Part shown: positions 24,538 through 37,257 of the stretch, in pieces
How positions within the stretch are numbered: the first letter of the stretch is position 1
Layout: every line of letters begins with the position of its first letter
Assembly: GCA_025331125.1 (NCBI GenBank)
Contig: JAOALB010000139.1
Span: forward strand, 62,001-126,000
From: Mycogone perniciosa
Lineage: Eukaryota > Ascomycota > Sordariomycetes > Hypocreales > Hypocreaceae
Reading direction: 5' to 3'
Length of the DNA: 64,000 nt
Made by a program: the position numbers and the translations under genes
Notes under the pieces: generated by a model
What the model saw: only the letters and a program-made list of their open reading frames with translations
Told to the model about the DNA's origin: nothing
Databases searched by the model: none

Positions 24538-27500
24538 ATGTCATTATCATTACCATGTCCAGACGACTCCTTTGGCCCGTGGGCGGGCTCCTTGTGTCGC
24601 GGCGGCTTCGACTTCACTCAGCTTTTTGAAGAGGCCATCCTCTCCATTCTGCTTTCTGGCCTATTTATTGTCGCCGCACCAGTGCGCATAGTTTCAATCT
24701 TTAGCGAGCCTGCAAAAGTCAAGTCAACCCCTCTGGATTGGGGCAAAAAGGTATACGCCATCGCTATGGGCTAGCTATCATGTGTTAGAGGCATCTCTGC
24801 CATGTGATCGCGGCGCAGAGAAGTTCAGTCGCTTTCGTCTCGCCCGAAGTCGGATACCGTCTTCATATTGCCATCTCCATACGTATAGTAGCTGACAAAA
24901 TCCTCCCAAGGTTGCGTCGATATGTTTCATCGCCATGAGCGCTGCCCTCGTGGGCTTGTGGGCGACAAACTCCAGCGAGACGGCGGCCTCCGCGATAACC
25001 CACACGCGCGCAACGATTCCGAGCGCTTCCTTGGTCCTCGTGGTATCCCTCCTCTACGCAGTGTTGTCTGCGCTTGAGCATCGCTCATCAATCCGTCCCT
25101 CGTTTCTCACCTCCATCTACCTGGGTCTCTCGGTTCTGTGCGACTCAGCCCGTGCGCGCACTCTATGGTTGCAGGACAACGCCAGCAGCAGCGCTATCCC
25201 ACCCGTCTTTACGACCAGTTTGGCATTGAGAGCCATCATGCTTCTGCTAGAGTCTACTGAGAAGCGATCAATCTTGCTAGAGGTCTACAAGGATGTTTCG
25301 AAAGAAGGCGCCAGTGGACCATACAACCTGGGCGTCTTCTACTGGCTCAACTCCCTGTTCTTTACTGGCTATCGAAAGGTTTTGGAGCACCCTGACTTGT
25401 ACCCTCTAGACGATGAGCTGCGATCAGAGCCTTTGGCAAAAGTCATGACAAAAGCATGGGATAACGGTAAGTCTGGCTGACTCCGGCAACCCCATCACAC
25501 TGGCGCATCTTCTCGAACGTCTAGTACCGGGAAATGTTGTCAAATAACTGACAAAGTATGTAGTCCCTGATAAAACTGCACCGGGTGCCCTCTTTAGTGC
25601 TTGGATTGGCGCCTTCATGGGGCCGATACTCATGCCCGTCATCCCTCGAATCTTCCAGATCGGCTTCACTTATGCCCAACCATTCCTTGTCACGGCTGCG
25701 ATTGAGCTTGCGGCCACGCCGCAGGAACAGCCATTCAACAACAACGGCTACGGACTGATTGGCGCCTACCTCCTTGTGTACGGAGGCATTGCGGTAGCTC
25801 CTCATCTCGTCATGCCTCTGCAAGAGAGACTTTGTCGCTGACCTCTGCCGTTGCTTCTAGGTCTCTGTTGGTCAGTATGAGTGGCGCAACTTCCGCGCTG
25901 TTACGATGATGCGCGGAAGTGTAATCCCACTTGTCTTCCAGAAATCTCTGCTTGTCGACTCCTCAGCTTCTTCCACATTTAGTCCCACAGCGGCCCTCAC
26001 ACTGGTTAGCACTGATATCGAAACCATCTCTGGCGGTATCCCACAGCTTCACGAGACATGGAGCAACCTCATCGAGATCGGACTAGCCATCTATCTGCTT
26101 TCCAGACAGCTCGGGGCTGCTTGTGTTATGGGTGTGGGCTTTGCGATTGGTGCGTACGGAATGGCCTTGGTGTCAACTCCCACTATGACATGATTTCCTG
26201 CTCTCTTTGCTGACTCTTTTGCTATTCTTAGTTGTCATGATCGGGTCGATTTGGCTTGCTGCACCGACAGGTGCTCACCAGGCAGAATGGATCGCGGCAT
26301 CGCAGCGCCGTGTGACCACCACCTCAAAGGCAGTGGGAAGCATAAAATGGCTGAAAATATCCGGCTTATCAGACATCGCCTTCAACTTGATTCAAGATCT
26401 TCGAACCCGCGAACTCGTCGTCTCTACGAAGTTTCGTCTGTTTCTTGGTATCTCTCTTATTCTATGTATGTCTGCATGTGACGTATTCTTGCCGTGAACC
26501 CTCTCGCTCATCAGTTTATCAGCTCTTTGCACTCCCATCTTGGGCCCCCTTCTCACGTTTGCGACCGCGGCAGGCATTGTTTTGCGCAGCCAGTCCGATT
26601 TGACGATATCCAAGATATTTACCTCGTTCGCCATTATTGTGCTGCTTAACAGCCCACTATCCAAGATCATCATTGCTCTTCCGCAAATTGCGGGTGCTGT
26701 CACCTCGTTCCAGCGCATCCAGGACCATCTCAATTCCAGTGAGAGGAAGGACACAAGGCTCACGTTTAGCCAGGTGGCTGGTGATAAAGAGGCCAGAGAA
26801 ATGACTCCCTCCAACGCCCCATCGGAAACTACAGCAGTGGGTGATCTCGATGCTGCTTCAGTAGCCAGGCCAAAATCCCAAAGCCTTCACTCAACTTCTT
26901 TGGGGCTGGAAGTCATCGCCTCCATCAGCGGGAAGTTTTCTTGGCCAGAAGAGACTTCTAATCAAGACACTCCCCTTGCCGAAAATGTGGCAACCCCGGA
27001 GAGGGAGCTAAAAGAAACCGCTCCCGTTATCGATGTTTCACCCCGTCTTGACATCCCTCGCCATGCATTAACCCTAATTCTCGGACCAGTGGGTTGTGGC
27101 AAGTCAACGCTTCTGAAGGCCTTGCTTGGAGAACTGCCAGCCTTTGATGGATCCATCAGTGCCCATTTTTCTGGTGCCGTCACCTTCTGCGACCAGAATC
27201 CATGGCTGCCCAACGAGACGGTTCGGGAGATCATCTGCGGGAAGCCATCTGAGAGCGAACGTGAGCAAGAGAAATCCAACACTGCCGATGATGAAGCATG
27301 GTACCGAACTGTAGTTGGCGCATGCGCCTTGGAGCGCGATATAGACATCTGGCCCCGCGGGGACAAGACTCCGGTAGGTTCCAAGGGTATCTCGATGAGT
27401 GGAGGACAGAAGCAGCGTCTGGTAAGTTCTCATCCCATTACTCTATATGTTCCCTTGGCTCCTTTTTCTGTCAATGAAACACATTCCCGTACTAACATGC

Positions 27501-30326
27501 TCAACCCCTTCGCAGTCAATGGCTCGAGCCGTCTACGCACGCCGTGAACTCTTGGTTATGGATGATTGCTTCAGTGGCCTCGATGCCAACACTGAAGACT
27601 TGGTTTTTGACAACCTTCTTGGCAAGGATGGTCTCCTTCGCAAGGCTAACATGACAATTATTCTTACATCTTCCGATTGTAGGTTGCCATCCAGAAACCG
27701 CAGCTACTTTCTCTGTCTTTTTTTTTTGCTAACAAAGTGTCTCAGACCGTCGAGTTCCCTATGCCGATAAAATCGTGTTGTTCAACGAGCATGGTCAGGT
27801 GCATTTCTCAGGCACGCCAGATGATCTGAAACAGAATTTGGATCTCAACTGGATCATGGGAGACGATCATACACGACCGGCCAACAAGAGCAAAGATGCC
27901 AAAAAGACCAATGCAGTGGCAGAAGCAAGCGCTGCTGTCCTTGAAGAGGTCAATCTCACTACAGAAATACAGACAGATGCTGCTCGGCAGATGGGCGACA
28001 CGGCAGTCTACAAATTCTACGCTCAGTCGGCTGGCTGGCGGACACTTGTGGTCTTTGTCATTTCAATCATCGTCTTTGCCTTTTGCGATTCTTTCCCGAG
28101 TAAGTGTAAGATGTAAGCAAAAGAAAAACCATGACAACTGACTCTGTTTCAACACAGGCATCTGGCTCAAATGGTGGGCCGAGTCCAACGTGACAAACCC
28201 GAATTCCGATCTCGGCAAATGGCTGGGCGTGTATGCGGCTCTTGCTATCGGAGCCATCACTGCTTGTCTGTTCGGCACCTGGTGAGTGGATTGTATCCCC
28301 AAAATCTTGTAATGGCTCCCTGGTTCAAATCACTAATAGAGCATGACTTCCAAGGCAACTGTTCATAATCACGATCAACCGCTCTGGTATCTACTTTCAT
28401 AACGTTCTAGTCAAGGTTGTTTCACGGTAAGAGATGAAGACTGCATGCACCGTGACATATTCAACAGCAGCTAAACACCAATCTCTAGGGCACCCATGTC
28501 ATACCATACGTCGACAGACAGTGGAATCACGATCAACAGATTTAGTCAGGATCTACAGCTCATCGATATGGAGCTACCGGCTGCGGCACTTGGCGTAACA
28601 ATGGGTGAGTAACCACTTGACATCAGGACAGACTAGAAAAATACTCACATCTTGTTAGCTCTCTCTTTCGGCGTCGCCCAATTCCTTCTGATCTGCGTAT
28701 CCTCCAGATACATGACCGCCATTCTGCCCCCTCTCTTGGCTGCCCTCTACGCTGTGCAGCACTTCTACCTGCGCACCGCCCGCCAGCTCCGTCTTCTCGA
28801 TATTGAATTCAAGGCTCCCCTTTACTCACAGCTCATGGAGACCGTGGCGGGTCTCGTAACTATTCGCGCATTCCACTGGGAATCCCGCTCCATTGCCAAG
28901 TCCATAAAGATTCTCGATGATTCACAGCAGCCTAGCTACCTTCTTTACTGCGTGCAGCGATGGTTAGTATTCGCCGTGAATGTCATCATCATGTTCCTAG
29001 CTGTGGTGCTCGTAGTTCTCACCACTACTCTGCGCGAGAAGATTGGTCCAGGATTTGTCGGCATTGCGCTGAGTAACATTCTTGCCTTCAGTGCCACTAT
29101 GCAAGCCACGATCAACAGCTGGGTGCAGCTAGAGATTTCGCTTGGTGCGGTGGCTAGGATTAGGAGCTTTGAGATGCAGGTGAACAGTGAAGACGATGAA
29201 GCCGTTAAGCTTTTGGCAGAACAAGGACGGGATGAACAACTTGAGGAGCCCAATTTGGATTCATTCGAGGGCAATATTTGGCCAAACAAAGGCCATGTCG
29301 AGTTGGATGGAGCTTGTGCTTCATACCCGTAAGTTTTTCTTCATCACCAAAATCAGATGTCCAATCCAATGAAGCCTCTGAGACGCAGAGGGATCTTTTC
29401 ACGTTAATTTGATCGGCAACTGACTTGGCTAGGTCCTCGGGACGAGTTCTGGATGATATTACCCTGTCCATTCAACCGGGACAAAAGGTAGGTATCTGCG
29501 GTCGAACTGGAAGGTGAGTAATCGATGATTGCAAAATGCACACAGTACATAAGAACAGTCGTCTAATTGATCAATCTATGCAGCGGCAAATCTTCTCTCT
29601 TCCTCAGTCTTCTCGGCCTGATTGCTCAAGACTCTGGTACAATCACCATTGATGGCGTTGATCTAGCCACTCTCCCGCGCGAGTATCTGCGTTCTCACCT
29701 CGTCGCTGTCCCTCAAGAGGCCTACATCCTCGATGGAACCGTGCGACTCAATGCAGATCCCTACCACAGCAACAATAATCTTGGTAGTGAGAGTAACTCG
29801 CAGAGCCGGGATGATGAGATTATCCGTGTTCTTGAAAGGGTTGGGCTCTGGGGAAAGATCAAGGCCCGCGGTGGTCTTGACACTATCATAGATGAAAAGT
29901 TCCTTTCTCAAGGTCAGGCGCAATTGATGGTCCTCGCGCGAGCCATGCTCAGGAAAGGGGAAAGTCGAGTTTTGCTCTTGGATGAGGCAACCAGCAGGTG
30001 AGTCAGGAGTGCACTCTATTTACAGTCCAGTCTCGATGATACTAACACAGCTACGCACCTTTAGCTTGGATGAGCCCACCAGTGCTGTGATCGATGATGT
30101 AGTTCGGACCTGGTTTCAAGGCTGGACTGTTCTCGCCATCGCGCACAAGTTGGATGCCATTCTTGACTACGACAAGGTTGTAGTTTTGGATGCTGGAAAG
30201 CTAGTCGAATTTGACGAACCGCGGAAGCTCTTGGCCCAAGAGGACTCTATCTTCAAGGACCTATACCTGCTGTCCACAAACTCGTCTACTATTCCGAAAT
30301 CACTATCTGCATCATCTGAAGAGTAG
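24538..30326 (+). CDS. ABC-C (MRP-like) multidrug transporter
   Basis: Full-length exporter of 1558 residues in 15 exons: 24538-24750, 24911-25466, 25564-25793, 25861-26149, 26232-26465, 26523-27421, 27516-27678, 27746-28099, 28158-28281, 28355-28426, 28489-28604, 28659-29328, 29433-29513, 29584-29997, 30065-30326. The order is an N-terminal membrane domain, TMD1, NBD1, TMD2, NBD2. NBD1: Walker A GPVGCGKST (about 695), signature MSGGQKQR (about 798), Walker B LLVMDD, where Asp replaces the catalytic Glu as usual in this subfamily. NBD2: Walker A GRTGSGKSS (about 1334), degenerate signature LSQGQ (about 1441), Walker B LLLDEATSS, H-loop IAHKLD. One ATP site should therefore be hydrolytic. It probably sits in the plasma or vacuolar membrane and exports the cluster product. 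Confidence 0.93.
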
Positions 30327-30987
30327 CTCACCCATGAATTAATCGCGAGAAGGAAATGAGAACTATCATCCATCAGAGGATGAATGGCCGCATTTGCTCC
30401 CCTCAGTTCCCCATACAAAGTAAATAGATTGCATTATCTCCACTTACGCCACTTTTTGTTCTTCATTCTCGTTATCTCATATTGTGTTATTAATTTGGTG
30501 CATGTCAAAATATTTGTTGGATAGACTAGCATCTATTATCTAAGAATATATCTCCCCTACAAAAGATGGGCAAAGATGGGCAAAGATGGGCCTTGCACAA
30601 AATCCTGAATCTTGTAGTTGGAGATATGGTTTCATCCGTGTGCCAAGCTCTCTGATGTAAGGACCTCAGTAGAGGCATTACTCCCCACGATAAGTATGTG
30701 TAAGCGGGGCAGATTAGAATTAGACATGGAGGGTAATGCATCGTCATAGCAGTAGTAAGACAGATGTGGCTTGGTGTCAAACTATGTCCGAGTATGAACG
30801 CTTTATAACGCAAGGGTTAGAGTCTCCACTATGCCGTGTGCTTTAATACTCCTCGAGAACCCATTCCAGGAGACATCCATTTATTTATCTCTGAACTGTG
30901 TCATTAATAGTTTGCATACTCAGACCACACTCATATGTGCAACTTACTGATCAAGCTACAAAAAGTAAGCAACTTCATTTTGCAGAC
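30327..30987. other. Intergenic, ABC transporter to thioesterase
   Basis: 660 bp with no gene. It contains a threefold tandem repeat of the 10-bp unit CAAAGATGGG at 30561-30590 (first base of the first unit differs). The frame of the next gene is open upstream to about 30898 but begins with GTG, so the ATG at 30988 was preferred. A small upstream intron ending TTTTGCAG at 30985 is possible. Confidence 0.5.
30561..30590 (+). repeat. Three tandem copies of a 10-bp unit
   Basis: The unit CAAAGATGGG is repeated three times, with one mismatch at the first base of the array. It lies in the intergenic region between the ABC transporter and the alpha/beta-hydrolase gene. No function is apparent. Confidence 0.9.
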
Positions 30988-31995
30988 ATGTTTCCCGAAG
31001 GCCCCAACCCATACAAGCTACAGACCAGACCCAAGGGCAGCTCTAAACTTCCCTTGGTTCTTATCCATGATGGTGGTGGTACCACGGCCGGCTTCTGGGG
31101 TCTTGAACCTCTCAATCGCGACCTCTGGGTCATTCACAACCCTAATTTCTGGACCGAAGAACCGTGGGTGGGCGGTATGGACGAGATGGCCCGGCACTAC
31201 ATAGGCCTCATCCAGAAAACCGGCATCAGTGGTCGGATCATACTGGGAGGGTGGTCCTTGGGCGGGTTTCTCTCAATAGCTATGGCCCGTATGCTGGCAG
31301 AAGATAGCGCTACAAATATCACCGTGACAAGCCTCATGGTGATTGACGTGCCATATCATATTCCCTGGTACGACAAGCGCTCGCCAATCGTCTCGCCGCC
31401 GAAGCTTGTGGGTGTTCCACCCAGGGTGGAGCGGGCTCTGGAGTATTGCAACGTCTTGCTTCATGAGTGGCCAGTGCCGTCGTGGGAAGGGCCATTTGGT
31501 GAAGACATGGATGTGCAATTCACTGTCCAGGGAGCTCAGTACCAGATTGAACCTGGCCATGTCCTTTACAAGGCTTTGGGGGGAGATTGGAAGATCAAGG
31601 TATTGCCGAAGCCCGACTCGCCAAAGAACACGACAAAGCCCAAGAACGTGAGGAAGCCTGTCGTTCCCCCGCCAGCTGTTTTGCTACGATGCATCAATTA
31701 CACGCCAACTGTAGATGGTGGGGACAGAAAATGCCACATTGATCTATTCAGAGATGAGCCTTTGCTGGGCTGGGAGAAAGGGTATCCGACCTTCATCAAG
31801 GCAGTGATGGAGATGAAAAAGGATCACTACACGCTGTTTGACACAACCGATTCGGCGCAGGTAAGGTCCTAATTGATGCTTTACTAATGACGCGAGAGAT
31901 GCTGATCATGGATGCAGATGAAACATATTACGGGGAGCATTAATGCAGGTTTGGAGATTGTGGAAAGTCTCGAGGTTCTGTATGATTTCATGTGA
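30988..31995 (+). CDS. Alpha/beta-hydrolase thioesterase (PKS TE-like)
   Basis: 316 residues, exons 30988-31860 and 31918-31995. The fold markers are LPLVLIHDGGGTT near the N-terminus (oxyanion strand), the nucleophile elbow GGWSLGG with Ser90, a likely acid Asp120 in VIDVP, and the general base His280 in KDHYTLF. Order and spacing match thioesterase domains fused to fungal PKSs and stand-alone type II thioesterases. Because the PKS lacks its own release domain, this is the best candidate for hydrolysing or cyclising the finished chain off the ACP, though an editing role is possible. The start is the first ATG of the frame; the final exon was recognised by a GTAAGG...GATGCAG intron and gives a short C-terminal helix. 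It is the last gene of the likely cluster on this side. Confidence 0.85.
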
Positions 31996-32433
31996 GATTG
32001 GGGTGGATTCATGACGGGCTAGCTATCTTTCGAAAAGGTCATGTGTTGATATACTGGAAACATGTCAAATGACGGGTCTATTTCTTCGCAGTGAGTGATT
32101 TGGTGATGGAATCAAGACACTCAGTGTCAAAATATAACAGTCTAACAGTGGTATTGCACCTCATGCTCACACGACATCAACACTCATGATAGGGAGATAA
32201 TTAAGTAGATTCAACGCAGTGGTATTTATAGTAATCTGCTCTTCTATGCTCCAATGCTAGTCATTATGATAAATACGGTTCTTTCATCTATAAGATATAC
32301 TCTTCCAGTTCCCTCGCTAAAAAGTTGCGAATACAAAAGCCAACTGTGAGTGTGTAGGATATCAACGTTTGCGCATATAATTTATTTTATATCAAAAACT
32401 CCAACCTCCCCCAACTTTACCCATCATTATCGC
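31996..32433. other. Convergent intergenic region
   Basis: About 440 bp separating the 3' ends of the thioesterase (+) and the phosphate symporter (-). No gene is visible. It is expected to hold both 3' untranslated regions. Confidence 0.6.
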
Positions 32434-34408
32434 TCAGAAGTGAGGGGCATTGAGAAAAAGACCCATGAGAACACCACCGATTGTGCCGGCAATGGGGATG
32501 GTCATAATCCAGGAGAGCAGCAGGAGACCGACTCGCTGGAAGTTGACGGCCTTGAAGGTGCCGTTGCAGAGACCAACACCAACGGTGGCACCAGTGATAC
32601 ACATGGAGGTGGAGACGGGGAGAGAGTACTGCGAGAAGACGAGGACGGTGATGGCGGCACCCATTTCCATGGAGCAGCCTCGGGAAGGCGAGTGGTAGGT
32701 GATCTTGTTACCCATGACTATTGACATTGTTAGTATTGCGTGGTTTTCGTACACATACGTCGGACAGTAACTTACCCTTCATGATGTTGTATCCGTAGGT
32801 GATGAGACCAATGGAAATAGTGGCGGCCAGAACAGCGAGCTGCCAGACAGGGACAGGAGCCTTGGCAGCAGCGGCACTGCCAGTGGACCAAGCGGAGTAG
32901 ATGACAGCCCAGGGACCGACAGAGTTACCAATGTCGTTGGCACCGTGAGCGAAGGAGGCAGTGCAAGCGGTCAAGATCTGGATAAAGGAGTAGGTGTGCT
33001 CGACTTCGTTGGGGTACTTCTCGGCATTGGCGTAGACACGCTTCATGCGCTCACCCTCAGGGGTACCGGCAATGCCGGTCTGGGCGGCGTGGATATCGTA
33101 GTTGAGACCGTAGAGAAGACCGCAGACGATCATGGCAGGGACACGCTTGGCGAGGATCTTCATGTTCTTCACCTCGTAGACCTCACCAGCACCGACAGGG
33201 TTGTCACGAAGGGTGCGCATAGCCCAGCCCAGGGGACCACGCTTGTTGAGGAGACGGTCATTGAACTTCTTCTCGCTCTCCTCCATGAGTTCCTTGTAAG
33301 TGGCCTGGTTGGCTTCAAGGGCACCAAGGTTCTTCTCGTTAGATCCATTGGGGGTGGTAACGGCGGTGATTTCTCCACCATCGGCATTCTTGGGAACCTC
33401 GTTGTCGCTGACTGATCCCTGGGAGTGAGCAGAAGAGACCTGTTGATGTTGCTCTTCCTCTTCCTGGACAACGGCGTAGTCGGGGACGAAAGCACGCTCA
33501 GCATCAGGAGGGGAAGGACGGGTGAGCAGAAGAGGGCCGTAAAGGAACATCCACCACTTGACAGTGTAATCCCTCTTGACGATCTTGGCGTGGACAAAGG
33601 GAACGAAGAAGAGAGCTGACAGAAGGCAGACACCACCACCAGTGCCCATGGTAACGGCAACGATGTACCATGCGGGCTTTGAGCCCAGGCCAAGATTAGG
33701 GGAGCCCTTGTAGACAATGGACAACGTGCAGATGGTACCGGCAATCAGGAAGAAGAAGGGGGAGGTGTACACGGCCCACTTGGCAGGGTCCTTGCGCATA
33801 TGGACGACGACCTTGATGAGAAGGAAGATGATGGCTGCAAAGCCTCCAGAGATGATGGGAGCCATACCCAGACCAGCAAAGATGGCACCAAGACCCTTAC
33901 CGCCGTTCCATCCCCATTGGACCTGGGAGGCACCAACAGTAGCGACACCAACACCAGCAACGGCAGAGATGAGCGAGTAGGTGGAAGAAACGTGGGCAGA
34001 GTGCTTGGTGCACCACATGACCCAGGAGGAGGCAGCGGCGAGGGCGCAGGTGAAGGCCAGCATCTGGACGCCAGCGTTGCCTTGGAAGGCCGAGTTGGGG
34101 ATAATGCCGTTCTTGATGGTCTCAGCGGTTCGAGCACCAACAGTAATGGCGCCGAGCATTTCGAAGATGGTGCCGAAGATCATGGCCTGTCTGTAGGAGA
34201 TAGATCGGGACGAGACACTGGTTGCCCAGGCGTTTGCGACATCGTCTGTCGAACCAATTGGTTAGCTATGCATGCCAAGGTGAGGGAGAGGGATTGGCGA
34301 GGCGATGCCAAGTTTGAGGCGTCACTCACTTGCGCCATTGTTGTAGGCATCGAGCATGGCAAACAAGGTGCCAATGGCAAAGACGTAGGTGTACTGATCG
34401 AGCGCCAT
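32434..34408 (-). CDS. PHO-4/Pho89-type sodium-phosphate symporter
   Basis: 610 residues, exons 34408-34330, 34245-32776 and 32717-32434 (minus strand). The paired PiT-family signatures are both present: GANDVANAWATS at residues 25-36, spanning the first intron, and HGANDIGNSVGPWA near residue 460. Multiple hydrophobic helices flank a long hydrophilic central loop with an acidic Glu run (QEEEEQHQQ), expected in the cytosol. The protein imports phosphate with sodium at the plasma membrane under phosphate limitation. The upstream region carries five CACGTG boxes, the recognition site of Pho4/NUC-1 regulators. It is probably a housekeeping gene bordering the cluster rather than a pathway member. 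It is close in length to known fungal homologues and intact. Confidence 0.95.
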
Positions 34409-37257
34409 CTTGACCGGCTGCTACGAACTGTGATGAGATCCTGAAGGGACTTGAATAGTGATTGAGGACTAGAGAGCCGGGAAGGGATCCAGAAGCGTAA
34501 CACGGGGGCCTTTTTAAATATTATCTGCAAGTGCCCATCCCCAGTGAGCGGCGTAACATCACATAAGAAAAAACCAGATAGGGCCTCGGTGCGTCTCTCT
34601 ATGGAGTCCATTCAAGGCCACACCCCCCATGCTTTTCCCACTTGGGACACCGAGCGTCGGGGATTGCTGCGTACGAGCATTGCAGTCTTCGGTCGACCTG
34701 TGGCAAAGAATCGTTAGTCCAGCATGAAAAGGGCTGGCCAGAACTACGAGTATCAAAGAGTCCCAGATCGCCAAGAGGGCGTTGCTGAGTGCGGCGCGGC
34801 CGCCTGCAGATGGTGTACACAACTCTCCCTATCAAAGTCGCGGAAGACCCCACGTGGGGATGGAAACGGCTGTTGGAGGGATCATGGTGCTAGAGGGGAG
34901 TCAGGGTGGCCCCCTGTCGAGGCTCCATCAGGTCGTGGCTTCGGCCCAGAGCTGCTTGAAAAAAGAATATCTCCGTAAGGCGGGCGGAACAAGTATACTC
35001 GTAAATAATGGTGGACAGACAAGTTCTTTCGGTATCTGATACGGTTGACCGAGACAGTCTGTATTCACGAGTGATCCATGTGATAAGGAGAAACGCCCAC
35101 CACCCTGAGGAAGCGAGACATTACTCATCACGACAGAGCACGTGCCCTCTTGCAAAAAGAGAGACATGGCTGTCGTAGCCAGACTAAACGCCAAGTTTAT
35201 CCGCATTAAGGTTGGTTGAGTGATGGGGCAACTGGATAAAGTTAAGCATTAAGCTTGGCAGAAAATGGAGCGTTAGCCACTTAGGCTGCCTTCAAAGGTT
35301 CAGCTGGAGAGCGAGTGGATATCTTGGGGCAATGGAGGCCAGGGGGTCTGTATGATTGAGCAAATTGGTGATGCTTCACGGCGTCTGATAGGACAGGATG
35401 CGACAACTACACCACACGTGCAGGACTTCGGTAACCGGAAAATAACACGCCAAGACTCAGACACTGTCGCAAGAGTCAATAGTAGTGGTATTGGAGCAAT
35501 CTGAGCGCCATCGAGGCTCCATACCCGTTCTGTTGTGGGCGATTCTCGGTTCGTTTTTTCGACCTTGTGTTCCATGGATTCCATATTGACCCACCGACTG
35601 GAGACGCCCGCCATGGCATGCCCGCTTATTGAAACGCTGCCCTTCAGCACGTGCTCCTCAATCTCGCCCCCTCAGACTCAGCACTATGGCCATGCCCTAC
35701 GAACACGAGCATCTACTAGTATTATACCTTGTTTTCATGTCAACTCCATACTCCGTACCCTAAGGCCAGACGGGATTCGTTAGGTATCATCTTGCGTTTA
35801 ATGCCTTGCCAACTGCTTTCGCCTCTTAAGCCGGAGTGCCCGTACGCTGTTCTCGGCACCACGTGGGTGATGAGGGCCGTATTGTTTTTGAAATGAAGTA
35901 TTTTTTTTCTTCACCAACCAAGAAAACAAAGTGGAGATTACGATGCAGAGAATCACTGCTACGTCGAATGACCGATACTTCCCGATTAACTAATACACAT
36001 ACCTCATTAGTATGTATGTACTCGTAGATATTATACTAGATACCGAGGCGTCCCGCTCGTGAAATCGTAGCGCGCCGTCTCTCACTTCCCCCATTGCTTA
36101 CGAGCGCATCAGTGGGAGAAGTTGCAGAACAAGACAAGATCCCAGAAACTTCCTCCTCCATGTATCTACTAATCGTTTGCACCAGTTGAGACTAACAGAG
36201 AGCAGTATAGAACGGAGCCATGACCTGCTACAGATACGAGCCATAACCGCTTCTCGAAGAACTCTCGACGCTCGGGCGAACCCTACGATTTACGCTCCCT
36301 CCTAAGCCATCACAACAGCGACCTATACGATTCCAAAACCTCTTCGACCTAAAGTCCGGCGCATAGAGGCCTCGGTCAAATAGCCAAATATATTCATTAA
36401 ACTTATAGCCGAGGGGAGATTGCCTGGCATCTCTTTCAATATTGGGCAAAATACAGGCAGCGATGCAGGTGTCGCAGGCAATGACACCCTCATTTTTCGC
36501 GATGCATTTGGGAGATGGGCGTGTGCATATTCCCTACATTGACGACAGCTCCTCTATTGAGATGGCCAGGATCCTTTCGCGGTGGATTCTTTCTGGCTAC
36601 GCCACACCACCCACTGCGCAGCTACGCCAACAGGCATCGTGTCATCACAGGGGAGTTTGGGGTGTCGATGACAGCTCTTGTTCTTCATTGTTGCAATTTC
36701 TTTTCCCTCTTAAGCCTATCTGCTTTCTGCCCTGGTTCTGACAGCATCTGGCCTCAATGTTGATGTTCCATAAAGGCACTCGTCATGTGGAAGAAGCAAT
36801 GGTAGGCCTTTACGAATCCAGAATTAAGGATCGACCCCGAAGGCAAACACCAAATGGCTCAATCGGTGTCCGATTGATCTAGCCACATAGCCAAGCACCT
36901 CGCCAAGAATGCACACGATACCCTTGAACTCAGTGCGAGCTACTACAAGCCGTCGCGAGCCATAGTAAAGCGCCTGGTCCTCTTCAGCATTGGCTTTTAC
37001 GTATGCTCTCCACGATATGGATCCATTCTACTTTGTAAATCGTGCCTTGTCGTTGAGCGGCCATCCAGAAGGATACTCCATTGCGCCATCCTCGGTGGAT
37101 GAGATTTGTCTCGTGACGCCAAGCGATTCGCGCCCTGTTGACGTCGGATCTGGCATCATCTCAACAAAAATACCGAAGAGCCATATCAATCACAGATCAA
37201 CAGTATGAGGGCTCATTGACAAATGCATAAAATGATAGAATTCGACACTCTTGCTTG
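34409..37257. other. Gene-poor region upstream of the phosphate symporter
   Basis: Apart from the symporter promoter I see no supported gene. The ORFs at 36442-36741, 36515-36763 and 36990-37208 are short, overlap each other or lack recognisable content. One TACTCCGTA word lies near 35748 and a TACTCGTA near 36019. The segment ends where the second copy of the dispersed repeat begins. Confidence 0.5.
34851..35866 (-). promoter_or_regulatory. Five CACGTG boxes upstream of the phosphate symporter
   Basis: CACGTG occurs at 34851-34856, 35139-35144, 35415-35420, 35648-35653 and 35861-35866, that is 440 to 1460 bp upstream of the symporter ATG at 34408. CACGTG is the core site of the bHLH phosphate regulators Pho4 (yeast) and NUC-1 (Neurospora). 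Several are followed by G or preceded by C, as in strong PHO sites. Such clustering fits phosphate-starvation control. Binding is inference. Confidence 0.65.

Noticed and set aside
24126..24629. 167-codon ORF upstream of the ABC transporter
   Set aside because: It overlaps the transporter first exon in another frame and has no family resemblance or signal.
24751..24910. Frameshift or premature stop early in the ABC transporter
   Set aside because: The apparent stop after KVYAIAMG is inside a 160-bp intron with donor AAG|GTATAC and acceptor CCAAG; splicing restores the frame.
33169..33744. 191-codon minus-strand ORF in a second frame
   Set aside because: Frame-shifted shadow of the phosphate symporter, with low-complexity Ser/Leu/Pro composition.
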